This document shows positions 8,158-17,967 of a DNA stretch of 64,000 nucleotides, in pieces. The translations under genes were made by a program, and so were the position numbers. Numbering within the stretch: position 1 is the stretch's first letter; the number at the start of each line of letters is the position of its first letter. This stretch comes from DASSNU01 sp035701265 (GTDB lineage: Bacteria; Gemmatimonadota; Gemmatimonadetes; Gemmatimonadales; Gemmatimonadaceae), in contig DASSNU010000014.1 in NCBI GenBank assembly GCA_035701265.1, forward strand, positions 57,070 to 121,069, read 5' to 3'. The notes beneath the pieces were generated by a model. That model was not told the origin of the DNA. It searched no databases and worked only from the letters and a program-made list of their open reading frames with translations.

Positions 8158-10212
8158 ATGAGTTCGGTTCGCCACCCGCGTCGCACACGGCTCCGGTCGG
8201 GCGTCGCGTCCATGCTCCCGCTCGCGGTCACGGTCGCCACGCTCGCGGCATGTGCCTCGAGCGGCACCACGTCCATGAGCTCCACCCCGGTCGCGACGTC
8301 GTCGTCCACCACGCGCGCGTCGTCCATGTCCTCCGGAGCGCCGAAGCCCGACCCGCGCGTGGGGCTCAAGGCGGGGCTGTGGGACGCCGGCGAGGCGTCG
8401 TGGAACCTCAAGCTCGCCTCGCACACGCGGCCGCCCGAGGGCTTCATCGGCGCCACCAACTCCGACCTGGCCTTCCTGGGGAACTACGCCATCCAGGGGA
8501 ACTACAACGGCCCGATCGTGTGGGACATCTCCAACCCGGCCAGCCCCACGCTGGTGAAGGCGTTCTCCTGCCCGGCGTCGCAGAACGACGTCTCCGTCTA
8601 CAAGAACCTGATGTTCGTCTCCGCCGAGGCGTTCAACGGACGCATCGACTGCGGTCCGGACGCGGTGCGTGACACGGTGAGCAAGGAGCGGATGCGCGGC
8701 ATTCGCATCTTCGACATCAGCGACATCAAGAACCCGGTGAACGTCGCCAACGTGCAGACGTGCCGCGGCTCGCACACGCACACGGTGCTCGCCGATCCCA
8801 AGGATCCCGAGAACGTCTACATCTACGTCTCCGGCTCCGCGCCCGTCCGCTCTCCCAACGAGCTGGCCGGCTGCGTGAGCGCGTCGCCGGACCAGGATCC
8901 CAATTCGGCGCTCTTCCGCATCGAAGTCATCAAGGTGCCGCTCGCGCATCCGGAGCAGGCGGCGATCGTCAGCTCGCCGCGCATCTTCAACGACCTCACC
9001 GCCCCCGCGCGGCACGGCGAGGCCCCCGAGGACATCGCCGCCGCCAAGCACCGTGCCGACTCGGCGCGCGCCGCGGGCGGGTACGTGGCGGAGATCTTCG
9101 GCAGCGAGCGCGTGCTTCCGTCGCGCTTCGTGGACCCGATGCTCGACAGCATCGTGAAGGCGCGCGGCGGCAGCGGCGCGCCCACCGCGGCCGACAGCGC
9201 GGCGCTGCGCGAGGCGCTCCCGAGCATCATCGCGGCACGCTTCGGCTCGCAGGACGACAACAACAGCGGCCCGCGTCCGGGCCCCACGCAGTGCCACGAC
9301 ATCACCGTCTACCCGGAGATCGGTCTGGCGGGCGGCGCGTGCGAGGGCTACGGCATGCTGCTCGACATCAAGGATCCCACGCACCCGGTGCGCATGGACG
9401 CGGCCTCCGATTCCAACTTCTCCTACTGGCACTCGGCCACCTTCAGCAACGATGGGTCGAAGGTGCTCTTCTCGGATGAGTGGGGCGGCGGCGGACAGCC
9501 CAAGTGCCGCTCGTTCGACCGCAAGGAGTGGGGTGCGGACGCGCTGTTCACCATCGAGAACGGCAAGCTGCACTTCCAGAGCTACTACAAGATGCCGGCG
9601 GCGCAGACGTCCAACGAGAACTGCGTGGCGCACAACGGCTCGCTCATCCCGATCCCCGGCCGCGACGTGATGGTGCAGGCGTGGTACCAGGGCGGGATCT
9701 CCGTCTTCGACTGGACCGATCCCAAGCACCCCACGGAGATCGCCTTCTTCGACCGCGGGCCGATCGACTCCACGCGGATGCGGAGCGGCGGCTCGTGGTC
9801 GGCGTACTGGTACAACGGCGTGATCGTGAGCTCCGAGATCGCGCGCGGGCTCGACATCTTCGAGCTGACGCCCAGCCAGTACATCTCGCAGAACGAGATC
9901 GACGCCGCCAAGACGGTGAAGTTCGACCACTACAACACGCAGGGGCAGCACAAGTTCGTGTGGCCCGCGTCGTTCTCGCTCTCGCGTGCGTACGTCGATC
10001 AGATCGAGCGCTCGCACGGCCTGAGCGGCTCGCGCATCGCCGCCATCCGCAAGGCGCTGGACAGCGCCGAGCAGGCGTCGGGGAGCGCACGCAGCAGCGC
10101 GTTGAGCCAGCTCGCCTCGCAGTTGCACAAGGAGGCGGACAGCTCGCGCGATGCGGCCAAGGTGCACATGCTGGCCGGTTCGCTGGACCAGCTCGCCAAG
10201 GCAAGCTCGTAA
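8158..10212 (+). CDS. LVIVD-repeat beta-propeller lipoprotein
   Basis: The start at 8158 has AGGAG 7 bases upstream and gives a lipoprotein signal ending TLAAC. The protein is 684 residues and carries propeller-type blades with LVIVD-like patterns, such as GPIVWDISNPASPTLVKAF, IRIFDISDIKNPVNVA and ISVFDWTDPKHPTEIAFF. Conserved Cys pairs (SCPAS, DCGPD, TCRGS, QCHDI and GGACEG) suggest a disulfide-stabilised periplasmic or surface protein. It follows the DUF305 gene by 205 bases. The pairing suggests a joint role, possibly with metals, but that is inference. An in-frame ATG at 8104 is less likely because it lacks a ribosome site. Confidence 0.82.
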   Translation: MSSVRHPRRTRLRSGVASMLPLAVTVATLAACASSGTTSMSSTPVATSSSTTRASSMSSGAPKPDPRVGLKAGLWDAGEASWNLKLASHTRPPEGFIGATNSDLAFLGNYAIQGNYNGPIVWDISNPASPTLVKAFSCPASQNDVSVYKNLMFVSAEAFNGRIDCGPDAVRDTVSKERMRGIRIFDISDIKNPVNVANVQTCRGSHTHTVLADPKDPENVYIYVSGSAPVRSPNELAGCVSASPDQDPNSALFRIEVIKVPLAHPEQAAIVSSPRIFNDLTAPARHGEAPEDIAAAKHRADSARAAGGYVAEIFGSERVLPSRFVDPMLDSIVKARGGSGAPTAADSAALREALPSIIAARFGSQDDNNSGPRPGPTQCHDITVYPEIGLAGGACEGYGMLLDIKDPTHPVRMDAASDSNFSYWHSATFSNDGSKVLFSDEWGGGGQPKCRSFDRKEWGADALFTIENGKLHFQSYYKMPAAQTSNENCVAHNGSLIPIPGRDVMVQAWYQGGISVFDWTDPKHPTEIAFFDRGPIDSTRMRSGGSWSAYWYNGVIVSSEIARGLDIFELTPSQYISQNEIDAAKTVKFDHYNTQGQHKFVWPASFSLSRAYVDQIERSHGLSGSRIAAIRKALDSAEQASGSARSSALSQLASQLHKEADSSRDAAKVHMLAGSLDQLAKASS

Positions 10213-10224
10213 CGATCTGGTAGG

Positions 10225-10253
10225 CCGGCGCTCCCCCCACGGGGGGGCGCCGG
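10225..10253 (+). terminator. GC hairpin after the LVIVD gene
   Basis: CCGGCGC plus a C-run pairs with a G-run plus CGCCGG across a 3-base loop, starting 12 bases after the stop codon at 10212. No T-run follows, so termination strength is uncertain. Confidence 0.5.
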
Positions 10254-10291
10254 TGTCGCCGGCGGCGGTTCCTGCCGGCAAACATCTGTCG

Positions 10292-10333
10292 GACGCCGGC
10301 GCGGCGCGCTCTTCCTGGCGCCGCGCCGGCGTC
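10292..10333 (+). terminator. perfect 16-bp hairpin between LVIVD gene and efflux operon
   Basis: Arms 10292-10307 and 10318-10333 are perfect reverse complements (GACGCCGGCGCGGCGC and its complement) with a 10-base loop. It lies 80 bases after the stop and 109 bases before the next start, so it probably insulates the efflux operon. No T-tract follows. Confidence 0.55.
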
Positions 10334-10441
10334 GTCGTTGCGCCCGCTCCGCCACGCGCGTCGCACCACTGCACGGCGCAACGTTGTCCCCCCGCTTCGC
10401 GTTACCTTAGGGTGCACCCACACTGCAATCGTCTATCGTAC

Positions 10442-11926
10442 ATGAGGGCTGTCGGATCGTGCGTGTCGAGCGTGCTCGCCCTCGGAGTCGTCGCCTGCGT
10501 GGCCGGATCTCCCTCGGTTGAGGGAGTCCCCGCCGTGGCACCCGCTCCGGGGCGCGCGTGGACGCCGCCATCCACCACCACCGCCGCGGCCACACCGGCC
10601 GCCGCGCCACCGAGCGCGCCCGTCCAGCTCCCCCCCGACATTGCCGACCGCGTGCAGCATCTCACGCTGGACGACGTGGTGGACATCGCGCTCCGCAACA
10701 ATCCCGTCACGCAAGCATCGTGGGCCACGGCGCGCGCCGCGGCCGATCTCTATCAGGCGGAGAAGGGCGCGTACTACCCCACCGTCGACGCCCAGGTGAA
10801 CGCGACCCGCATCAAGACCACCAGCACGCAAGGGCGCTCGGCGGTGCTCCAGACCACGTACCAACCGAGCGTCTCGCTCTCCTGGCTGCTGTTCGATTTC
10901 GGGGGACGCGGGAGCTCCGTGAGCGTGGCGCGCAACGCGCTCCTGGCCGCCGACTTCACGCACAACGCGGTGTTGCAGAGCGTCGTCCTGCAGGTGGAGA
11001 CGGCGTACTTCAACTATCTTGCGACGCGCGCGCTGCGCGAGGCGCAGTTGGCGAGCGTGCGCGACGCGCAGGCGAACCTGGCCGCCGCCGAGGAGCGCAG
11101 GCAGGTGGGAGTGGCCACCATCGCGGACGTGCTGCAGGCGCGCACCGCGCTCTCGCAGGCGCAGCTCGCGCTCGAGACGGTGGAGGGCGACCTGCAGACC
11201 ACGCGCGGCGCGCTGGCGGTGTCGATGGGGCTGCCGGCCAACGTGCCGTACGACATCGACGTCACCGCCGCGCCGCCGCCGGTGAGCATCGTGGCGGACA
11301 GCGTGGACGCGGTGATCGCGGCAGCCGTCGCCAACCGCCCCGACCTGGCCGCCGCGCGCGCGCAGGCGCAGGAAGCCGCGGCACGCGTGGGCGTGGCGCG
11401 CGCGGAGCGGCTCCCCGCACTCGAGCTCACCGGCAACGGTGGGCGCACGTACCTCTCGCGGCGCGGGAGCGCGGGGAACAACTACACGTTCACGCTGGGA
11501 GTCCGCATCCCGCTCTTCGCCGGCCTCTCGCGGATGTGGACGCAGCGCGCCGAGTCCGACCTGGCCGCGGCCGCGCAGGCGGATGCCGCCACGCTGCAGC
11601 AGCAGGTGATCTTTCAGGTGTTCAGCTCGTACTACGCGTTGCAGACGGCGGTGCGCCGCGTGCACACGGCCGACGACCTGCTGGCCAGCGCGCAGCAGAA
11701 CGAGGAAGTGGCCAGCGGCCGCTATCGTGCGGGGGTGGGCTCCATTCTCGATCTGCTGAACGCGCAGAGCGCGCTGGCCGACGCGCGCGCGCAGCAGGTG
11801 CAGGCGCGCTGGGTGTGGCAGACCGCGCTCGCGCAGTTGGCGCACGACGCGGGGGTGTTGGGTGAGCGGGGCGAGATGCCCTTCCGCATGGTTCCAGACA
11901 CGATTCCGGAGCGTCCACCCCGATGA
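10442..11926 (+). CDS. TolC-family outer-membrane efflux protein
   Basis: The product of 494 residues is an outer-membrane factor, the exit duct of a tripartite pump. It shows the two-repeat TolC layout of long helices, with AALRNNPVTQASWATARAA-like and NRPDLAAARAQAQEAAARV segments, and the late GRYRAGVGSILDLLNAQSAL signature. A lipobox (GVVAC) near residue 20 suggests it is lipidated like OprM-type factors; a Pro- and Ala-rich linker follows. Its stop overlaps the next start as ATGA, so it is translationally coupled to the adaptor gene. The start at 10442 is chosen because the upstream frame has no signal peptide. Confidence 0.9.
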   Translation: MRAVGSCVSSVLALGVVACVAGSPSVEGVPAVAPAPGRAWTPPSTTTAAATPAAAPPSAPVQLPPDIADRVQHLTLDDVVDIALRNNPVTQASWATARAAADLYQAEKGAYYPTVDAQVNATRIKTTSTQGRSAVLQTTYQPSVSLSWLLFDFGGRGSSVSVARNALLAADFTHNAVLQSVVLQVETAYFNYLATRALREAQLASVRDAQANLAAAEERRQVGVATIADVLQARTALSQAQLALETVEGDLQTTRGALAVSMGLPANVPYDIDVTAAPPPVSIVADSVDAVIAAAVANRPDLAAARAQAQEAAARVGVARAERLPALELTGNGGRTYLSRRGSAGNNYTFTLGVRIPLFAGLSRMWTQRAESDLAAAAQADAATLQQQVIFQVFSSYYALQTAVRRVHTADDLLASAQQNEEVASGRYRAGVGSILDLLNAQSALADARAQQVQARWVWQTALAQLAHDAGVLGERGEMPFRMVPDTIPERPPR

Positions 11927-13047
11927 AGGCTTTCGAGTTCGACATGTGGCGCGGTGCGGCGGTGCTCGCACTCGCCGCGGCAGCAGTGGCGTGCAGCGAT
12001 CCCAAGCGTCCGCCCGCGCCGCCGGTGCCGGTGGCGGTGGCCACGGCGGTACAGCGCAACGTGCCGGTGGAGATCGCCGCCACGGGGAGCGTGGAGCCAA
12101 TGCAGACGGTGGCGGTCGCTTCGCAGATCGGCGGCACGCTCACGCGCGTGAACTTCTCCGAGGGCGAGAACGTCCAGCGCGGGCAGGTGCTCTTCCAGAT
12201 CGACCCGCGTCCGTACGAGGCCAGTCTGCACCAGGCGGAGGCGGTGCTCGCGCGCGACCGGGCGCAGCTCGCCAGCGCGCAGCAGGACGTGCAGCGCTAC
12301 TCACAGCTCGTCACCAAGGACTACGTCACGCAGCAGCAGTACGACCAGGTGAAGGCGAACGCCGCCGCGCTGGAGGGCACGGTGCATGCCGACGAGGCGG
12401 CGGTGGAGAACGCGCGGCTCAATCTCCAGTACGCCACCGTGCGCGCCCCCATCTCGGGACGCGCCGGCGCGCTGCTGGTGAAGCCGGGGAACCTGGTGCG
12501 CGCCAACGGACAGACGCTGGTGACGATCAACCAGATCGATCCCATCATGGTGAAGTTCGCCGTTCCTGCGGCGCGGCTCCCGGCCATCCGCCAGCACGCG
12601 GGGGCGACGATGCCGGTGCGCGCGCAGCCGCTCGGCGACAGCGCGGCGATGGCCAGCGGGACGCTCTCGTTCATCGACAACGCGGTGGACAGCACCACCG
12701 GCACCATCCTGCTCAAGGCGCGCTTCGACAACCGCGACGGGCGGCTCTGGCCCGGCGAGTTCGTGAACGTCGCGCTGCAGGTGTACATGGAATCCAACGT
12801 CCTCACCGTCCCGTCGCAGGCCGTGGTGCAGGGGCAGGAGGGCTCGTACGTGTTCGTGGTCGCCCCGGACCTCACCGCGCGCCAGCAGCCGGTGCAGGTA
12901 GCGCGGTCGGCGGGGGGACTCGCCATCATTCACTCGGGACTCGCTCCCGGGGACAGGGTCGTGACCGACGGCCAGATCCGCCTCACCACTGGGGCGCGAG
13001 TGCAGATCAAGGCCGTGCAGGGCGCTGACCAGCCGAGCGCCGGATGA
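11923..13047 (+). CDS. RND efflux periplasmic adaptor (membrane fusion protein)
   Basis: The 374-residue protein carries a lipoprotein signal ending AAAVAC. It shows the adaptor domain order: beta-barrel strand VAVATAVQRNVPVEIAATG, lipoyl half-motif VNFSEGENVQRGQVLFQID, a coiled-coil hairpin (residues about 105-150), the second lipoyl half APISGRAGAL, and the C-terminal membrane-proximal domain. It bridges the pump and the outer-membrane duct. The gene overlaps its neighbours on both sides by ATGA, so the three subunits are made together. Confidence 0.93.
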   Translation: MKAFEFDMWRGAAVLALAAAAVACSDPKRPPAPPVPVAVATAVQRNVPVEIAATGSVEPMQTVAVASQIGGTLTRVNFSEGENVQRGQVLFQIDPRPYEASLHQAEAVLARDRAQLASAQQDVQRYSQLVTKDYVTQQQYDQVKANAAALEGTVHADEAAVENARLNLQYATVRAPISGRAGALLVKPGNLVRANGQTLVTINQIDPIMVKFAVPAARLPAIRQHAGATMPVRAQPLGDSAAMASGTLSFIDNAVDSTTGTILLKARFDNRDGRLWPGEFVNVALQVYMESNVLTVPSQAVVQGQEGSYVFVVAPDLTARQQPVQVARSAGGLAIIHSGLAPGDRVVTDGQIRLTTGARVQIKAVQGADQPSAG

Positions 13048-16000
13048 ACATCTCGAGCCTCTTCATCAAGCGTCCGGTCATGACCACGCTGGTCATGATC
13101 GCGATCGTGATCTTCGGTGTCGTCTCGTACCGGCTCCTTCCGGTGAGCGACCTGCCGTCGGTGGACTATCCGACCATCTCGGTGAGCGCGTCGCTCCCCG
13201 GCGCGAGCCCGGAGACGATGGCCTCCGCGGTGGCGACGCCGCTCGAGAAGCGATTCTCCACCATCGCGGGCGTGGACGTGATGACGTCCACCAGCGGGCA
13301 GGGATCCACGAACATCACGCTGCAGTTCACGCTCGACCGCGACATCGACGCCGCCGCGCAGGACGTGCAGGCCGCCATCTCGCAAACGCTGCGGCAGTTG
13401 CCCGACGGGATCATCCCGCCGTCGTACCGCAAGGTCGATCCCTCGGCGTCGGCCATCCTGTACTTCGCGATGTGGTCCGACGCCATGCCGCTCGCGCAGT
13501 TGGATGAGTACGCGGAGACGTACCTGGCGCAGCGCATCTCCACCGTGCCGGGCGTGGCGCAGGTGAACGTGTTCGGCTCCGCCACCTACGCGGTGCACGT
13601 GCAGCTCGATCCGCAGGCGCTGGCCGCGCGCAAGATCGGGATCGACGAGGTGGTCGGCGCGGTGAGCGGGAGCAATGTAAACCGTCCCACCGGCATCCTG
13701 TGGGGGACGGACAAGGTCTACACCGTGCAGGCCAACGGGCAGCTGCCGGACGCTGCAGCGTTCCGTCCGCTCATCGTCGCCTATCGCGACGGCGCGCCGG
13801 TGCGGTTGCAGGACCTGGGCAACGTGGTGGACGGCATCCAGAACGACAAGAGCGCCACGTGGTTCAACGGACACCGCGCAATCGTGCTGGCGGTGCAGCG
13901 GCAGCCGGGCACCAACACCGTGGCGGTGGCCGGTGCGGTGCGCAAGGCGATGGCCGAGGTGTCGCGCGACTTTCCGCCGTCGGTGCGCCAGCAGATGCTC
14001 TACGACCGCTCCGTGTCCATCCAGGAGTCGGTGCACGACGTGAAGTTCACGCTCTTCGTGACGCTCTCGCTCGTGGTGCTGGTGATCTTCCTCTTCCTGC
14101 GGAACCTCTCGGCCACGGTGATCCCCAGCCTGGCGCTCCCGATGTCGCTCATCGGGACGTTCATTGTGATGTACGCGTTAGGGTACAGTCTGGACAACCT
14201 GTCCCTCATGGCACTCACGCTCTCGGTGGGATTCGTGGTGGACGATGCCATCGTGATGCTCGAGAACATCGTGCGCCACATCGAGAACGGGGAATCGGTG
14301 TTGACGGCGGCGTTCCGCGGCTCGCGCGAGATCGGGTTCACCATTCTCTCGATGACCATCTCGCTCGTGGCGGTGTTCATCCCGATTCTCTTCCTGGGCG
14401 GGCTGGTGGGACGGCTGTTCCACGAATTCGCGGTGACCATCGGCGCGGCGATCCTGGTGTCCGGGTTCGTCTCGCTCACGCTCACCCCCATGCTGTGCAG
14501 CCGCTTCCTCAAGCCGAGCAAGCGCGAGGAGCACGGGCGCTTCTACCAGGCCACCGAGCGGGTGTACGAGCGCGCGCTGGGCGGCTACATGCGGAGCCTG
14601 GAGTGGGCCATGAACCGCCGCCCGCTCATGATGCTCTTCTCGGCCATCATCCTCGTGGGGACCATCGTGCTCGGGATGGTGGTGCCCAAGGGCTTCCTCC
14701 CCAGCGAGGACAACGGGCACATCTCCGGCACCACGGAGATGGCCGAGGGCACGTCGTACCAGGCGATGGTCGAACACCAGCAGCAGCTGGCCGACATCGT
14801 GGCGCACGACCCCAACGTGGAGGCGTACATGTCGTTCGTGGGCGCCGGGGGACGGTCGTCCACGATCAACAACGGCCGGCTCGTGATGCACCTCAAGCCG
14901 CGCTCCGAGCGCGACATGAACATCGACGAGGTGATCCGCGAGCTGAACAAGAAGCTCTCGGTCGTGCCGGGAATCCGCGTGTTCCTCACCAATCCGCCAC
15001 CGATCAACATCGGCGGACGGTCGTCCAAGAGCCTCTACCAGTTCACGCTGCAGGGCCCCGACATCGACGAGCTGTACACGGCGTCACAGGCGCTCGAGGC
15101 GCGGCTGCGCGATCTGCCGGAGCTGGAGGACGTGACGAGCGACCTGCAGATCAAGTCGCCGCAGGTGGACGTCCAGATCGACCGCGACCGCGCGGCCTCG
15201 CTCGGCATCTCGGTGGATCAGATCGAATCGGCGCTCTACGACGCGTACGGTGCGCGGCAGGTGTCCACGATCTTCACCCAGAACAACCAGTACTGGGTGA
15301 TCATGGAGCTCGAACCGCAGTACCAGCGCGATCTCTCCGCGCTCAACCTGCTCTACATCCACTCGGCCACCGGCGAGCTGGTACCGCTCGCGTCGCTGGC
15401 GCGCGTGACGGAGTCCATCGGGCCGCTCACCGTGAACCACTCCGGGCAGCTCCCGTCGGTGACACTCTCGTTCAACATCGCCGAGGGCGTGGCGCTGGGG
15501 ACGGCGGTGAGCAAGGTGCAGCAGACGGCGCGCGCGATGCTCCCGTCGAGCATCACGCCGACCTTCTCGGGAACGGCGCAGGCGTTCCAGCAGGCGCAGA
15601 GTGGGCTGCTGGTGCTGCTCGTGCTCGCGATCTTCGTGATCTACGTGGTGCTCGGCATCCTGTACGAGAGCTTCATCCACCCGCTCACGATTCTCTCCGG
15701 GCTGCCGTTCGCCGGCTTCGGCGCGCTGCTCACGCTCCTCATCTTCCGCACGGAGCTGAGTGTCTACGCGTTCGTCGGGATCATCATGTTGATCGGTCTG
15801 GTGAAGAAGAACGCGATCATGATGATCGACTTCGCGATCGACGCCGAGCGGAATGAAGGAAAGCCGGCGCGGCAGGCGATCATCGAGGCGTGCCGCGTGC
15901 GGTTCCGTCCGATCATGATGACCACCATGGCCGCGCTCATGGGGACGCTGCCGATCGCGCTCGGCACCGGTGCCGGAGCGGAGTCGCGGCGCCCGCTGGG

Positions 16001-16166
16001 GATCGCGGTGGTGGGCGGGCTCGCCTTCTCGCAGTTCATCACGCTCTACATCACGCCCGTGGTGTACACGTATCTGGACGGGCTGCAGCGGCGCGTGGCG
16101 CGGCGGGTGGAGATCCCGGAGGCGGAAGCCGCCATCGCGGCGAGCCCCGCCTACGGCGGGGACTGA
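13044..16166 (+). CDS. RND family multidrug efflux pump, inner-membrane subunit
   Basis: The 1040-residue length is typical of HAE1-type pumps. The N-terminal segment begins MNISSLFIKRPVMTTLV. The proton-relay Asp pair is in VGFVVDDAIVMLENI in the fourth membrane helix, and the relay Lys is in GLVKKNAIMMIDFA in the tenth. A periplasmic GFLPSEDNG segment is also typical. The closest named groups are MdtB/MdtC- or AcrB-like pumps, but I cannot assign a substrate. It is the last gene of the tripartite operon. No local repressor gene is adjacent, so regulation is unclear. Confidence 0.95.
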   Translation: MNISSLFIKRPVMTTLVMIAIVIFGVVSYRLLPVSDLPSVDYPTISVSASLPGASPETMASAVATPLEKRFSTIAGVDVMTSTSGQGSTNITLQFTLDRDIDAAAQDVQAAISQTLRQLPDGIIPPSYRKVDPSASAILYFAMWSDAMPLAQLDEYAETYLAQRISTVPGVAQVNVFGSATYAVHVQLDPQALAARKIGIDEVVGAVSGSNVNRPTGILWGTDKVYTVQANGQLPDAAAFRPLIVAYRDGAPVRLQDLGNVVDGIQNDKSATWFNGHRAIVLAVQRQPGTNTVAVAGAVRKAMAEVSRDFPPSVRQQMLYDRSVSIQESVHDVKFTLFVTLSLVVLVIFLFLRNLSATVIPSLALPMSLIGTFIVMYALGYSLDNLSLMALTLSVGFVVDDAIVMLENIVRHIENGESVLTAAFRGSREIGFTILSMTISLVAVFIPILFLGGLVGRLFHEFAVTIGAAILVSGFVSLTLTPMLCSRFLKPSKREEHGRFYQATERVYERALGGYMRSLEWAMNRRPLMMLFSAIILVGTIVLGMVVPKGFLPSEDNGHISGTTEMAEGTSYQAMVEHQQQLADIVAHDPNVEAYMSFVGAGGRSSTINNGRLVMHLKPRSERDMNIDEVIRELNKKLSVVPGIRVFLTNPPPINIGGRSSKSLYQFTLQGPDIDELYTASQALEARLRDLPELEDVTSDLQIKSPQVDVQIDRDRAASLGISVDQIESALYDAYGARQVSTIFTQNNQYWVIMELEPQYQRDLSALNLLYIHSATGELVPLASLARVTESIGPLTVNHSGQLPSVTLSFNIAEGVALGTAVSKVQQTARAMLPSSITPTFSGTAQAFQQAQSGLLVLLVLAIFVIYVVLGILYESFIHPLTILSGLPFAGFGALLTLLIFRTELSVYAFVGIIMLIGLVKKNAIMMIDFAIDAERNEGKPARQAIIEACRVRFRPIMMTTMAALMGTLPIALGTGAGAESRRPLGIAVVGGLAFSQFITLYITPVVYTYLDGLQRRVARRVEIPEAEAAIAASPAYGGD

Positions 16167-16197
16167 GCGCGGGGGCTGCGCGCGGTGCGCCGATCGA

Positions 16198-16647
16198 CTA
16201 CGGTCGTCCCCCCGCGCGATCGCGTGCGGTGAGTGACCACTGCGCGCTCGTGGGCGCGAGGCGCAGCTCCACCACGTAGCGGTACGAGTCCACCTCCTTC
16301 GCCTGCCAGAAGTTGGTGAACCGGAAGATGCGCGCGGAGTCGTACCCGATCTCCAGGCGCTTGGGCTCGCTCCATCGCACGCGCAGGCTGTCGACGTGGT
16401 CGGCGATGAGCATGGCGCTCGTCGGTCCCGGAACATCGGCTCCGTGCGGAGCGAGATAGAGCGAATACGCCACGGTCGGAGGTGTGCCGACGGTGGAAGC
16501 GGCGACGATCGCGTCCACCTTCCCGTCCGGCGATGTGTAGCGGCTGATCACCTCCCGCTGCGGCGCGGTACACGCGGCCGCAAGCGCCAGGAGGAGAGCA
16601 GCACACAGCGCGGCGCGAGCCCGCACTACGGAAGGACGCGCGGTCAC
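16198..16647 (-). CDS. small lipoprotein, function unknown
   Basis: The GTG at 16647 overlaps the methyltransferase stop codon as GTGA, so the gene is coupled to it. The 149-residue product has a lipoprotein signal ending ALAAAC, then a compact domain with YTSPDGKVDAIV, TVAYSLYLAPHG and a C-terminal strand-rich part. I recognise no family, though the SPDGKVDAIV strand recalls small secreted domains of unknown function. It converges on the RND pump with 31 bases between stops. Confidence 0.7.
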   Translation of the reverse strand: MTARPSVVRARAALCAALLLALAAACTAPQREVISRYTSPDGKVDAIVAASTVGTPPTVAYSLYLAPHGADVPGPTSAMLIADHVDSLRVRWSEPKRLEIGYDSARIFRFTNFWQAKEVDSYRYVVELRLAPTSAQWSLTARDRAGGRP

Positions 16648-17636
16648 GCGGCCACCGCCTCGAGGATCGAGATGCCGGCACGCGTGTCGATCTGCCGTCG
16701 CAGCGTGAAGCCCGCCCCCTCGAGAAGGTGTGCGTACTCCTGCCGCGTGCGTTGCAGTCCACCGAGCAACGCCAGCATGTGGATGTCGAGCATCTTCGCC
16801 CAGTCGGGTCCGGGCGCGTCGGAAATCATCGTCTCCAGGAGCAACACCCTGGCCTGCGGTGGCGCCGCACGCCGCACCGCCTGGAGAATCCTGAGCGCGT
16901 CGTCGTCGTTCCAATCGTGAATGACCTCCATGAGCATGTACAGCTCGCAGGCCGGAAGCGCGTCGTGGAAGAAATCCCCGGGCTGGAGCGTGAGTCGATC
17001 GGAGGCGAGCGCCGTCAGGTCGTTCACCACACGGGGAAGATCGAACAGCACGCCACGGGCGCCGGGCGCGGCGTCGAGCACGGCCCTGAGCAGGTGCCCG
17101 CGTCCCCCACCGATGTCACCGATGGTGGCGGCACCCCCGAAATCGTACACGGCAACGACAGCGGCAACCTGCCCGCGCGCCTTGGCCTCCATGGCCGCGT
17201 TGAACACGCGCGCGTCTTCCGGATCCGATTCGAAGTGACCCCAGTAGGAGCCCTGCAACACGTGCTCGGCGGCAGGGCGCCCGCTGCGCACCGCATGCTC
17301 CAGCGCGCCGTAGATGCTCCAGTTGGTCGGCATGCCGATCATCCGCACGAAGCTGCGCATCGACTGTGGGTGATCGGTGCGCAGCAAGCGCGACGCCGCC
17401 GAGTGGCCGACGGTGTCGTCACGCACCTCGAAGATGCCGTGCGCGCCCAGGAGGCGGAGCACGCGCTTGAGCGACTCGGCGTGCGCGCCCACGTCGCTCG
17501 CGACATCCGCCACGGCACGCGGCGCATCGTCGATCCGGTCCGCCACACCCAACTCGGCCGCCACGTGAAGGCAACGCGCCACACCATACCCGCCGGCGAT
17601 CTGCTGCAGCGTGTCGAATGGGGTGGGTGTCGTCAT
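16644..17636 (-). CDS. SAM-dependent O-methyltransferase (Methyltransf_2 type)
   Basis: The 330-residue protein has an N-terminal winged-helix dimerisation region (residues about 10-95) and a C-terminal Rossmann domain with the SAM-binding motif DIGGGRG at 174-180. The motifs ARVLLLETM and the catalytic-region segment EVIHDWNDDDA fit the plant-type or hydroxyneurosporene-type O-methyltransferase family (PF00891). The start at 17636 has GGAG upstream; an earlier in-frame ATG at 17768 adds residues without similarity. The substrate is unknown, though small hydroxylated aromatics are typical. It leads a two-gene unit with the downstream lipoprotein. Confidence 0.88.
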   Translation of the reverse strand: MTTPTPFDTLQQIAGGYGVARCLHVAAELGVADRIDDAPRAVADVASDVGAHAESLKRVLRLLGAHGIFEVRDDTVGHSAASRLLRTDHPQSMRSFVRMIGMPTNWSIYGALEHAVRSGRPAAEHVLQGSYWGHFESDPEDARVFNAAMEAKARGQVAAVVAVYDFGGAATIGDIGGGRGHLLRAVLDAAPGARGVLFDLPRVVNDLTALASDRLTLQPGDFFHDALPACELYMLMEVIHDWNDDDALRILQAVRRAAPPQARVLLLETMISDAPGPDWAKMLDIHMLALLGGLQRTRQEYAHLLEGAGFTLRRQIDTRAGISILEAVAA

Positions 17637-17967
17637 GGCGTCTCCGGTGTGCGTGGCGGTGTGCGGATGATGCGCGGCTGAGCTCGTCGAAGCGAGATCA
17701 TGTCGCGACGTGACATGCCACCATACGGCGCTCACGTCGTGCTTGGCAAGGTGCACACGCATAATCACACGTGCCAGACGTCGATTCGCGCCACGTCAAC
17801 CTGCGTCGCTACGACGCGGCCCCAGCAGCAGCCGTACGTGCTGCCATAACGGTGGCCGGCAGCGGTGCACGCACCGTGCAATGCCGATGTAACGGACTGC
17901 TAATGCGACGTCCACGTACAGTTCATCTGCGCATCCTATCGTGGAGGTGACGATACCAGGGGGCGCT
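17637..17967. other. divergent intergenic region
   Basis: This 330-base stretch separates the methyltransferase from a divergent small gene. No recognisable gene, hairpin or promoter stands out, apart from AGGGGG just before the GTG at 17968. Confidence 0.5.

Noticed and set aside
7888..10374. 828-codon open frame on the minus strand, antisense to the LVIVD gene
   Set aside because: Its product is low-complexity, rich in Arg, Ala and Val, without any domain. The plus-strand gene has a signal peptide, repeats and a ribosome site.
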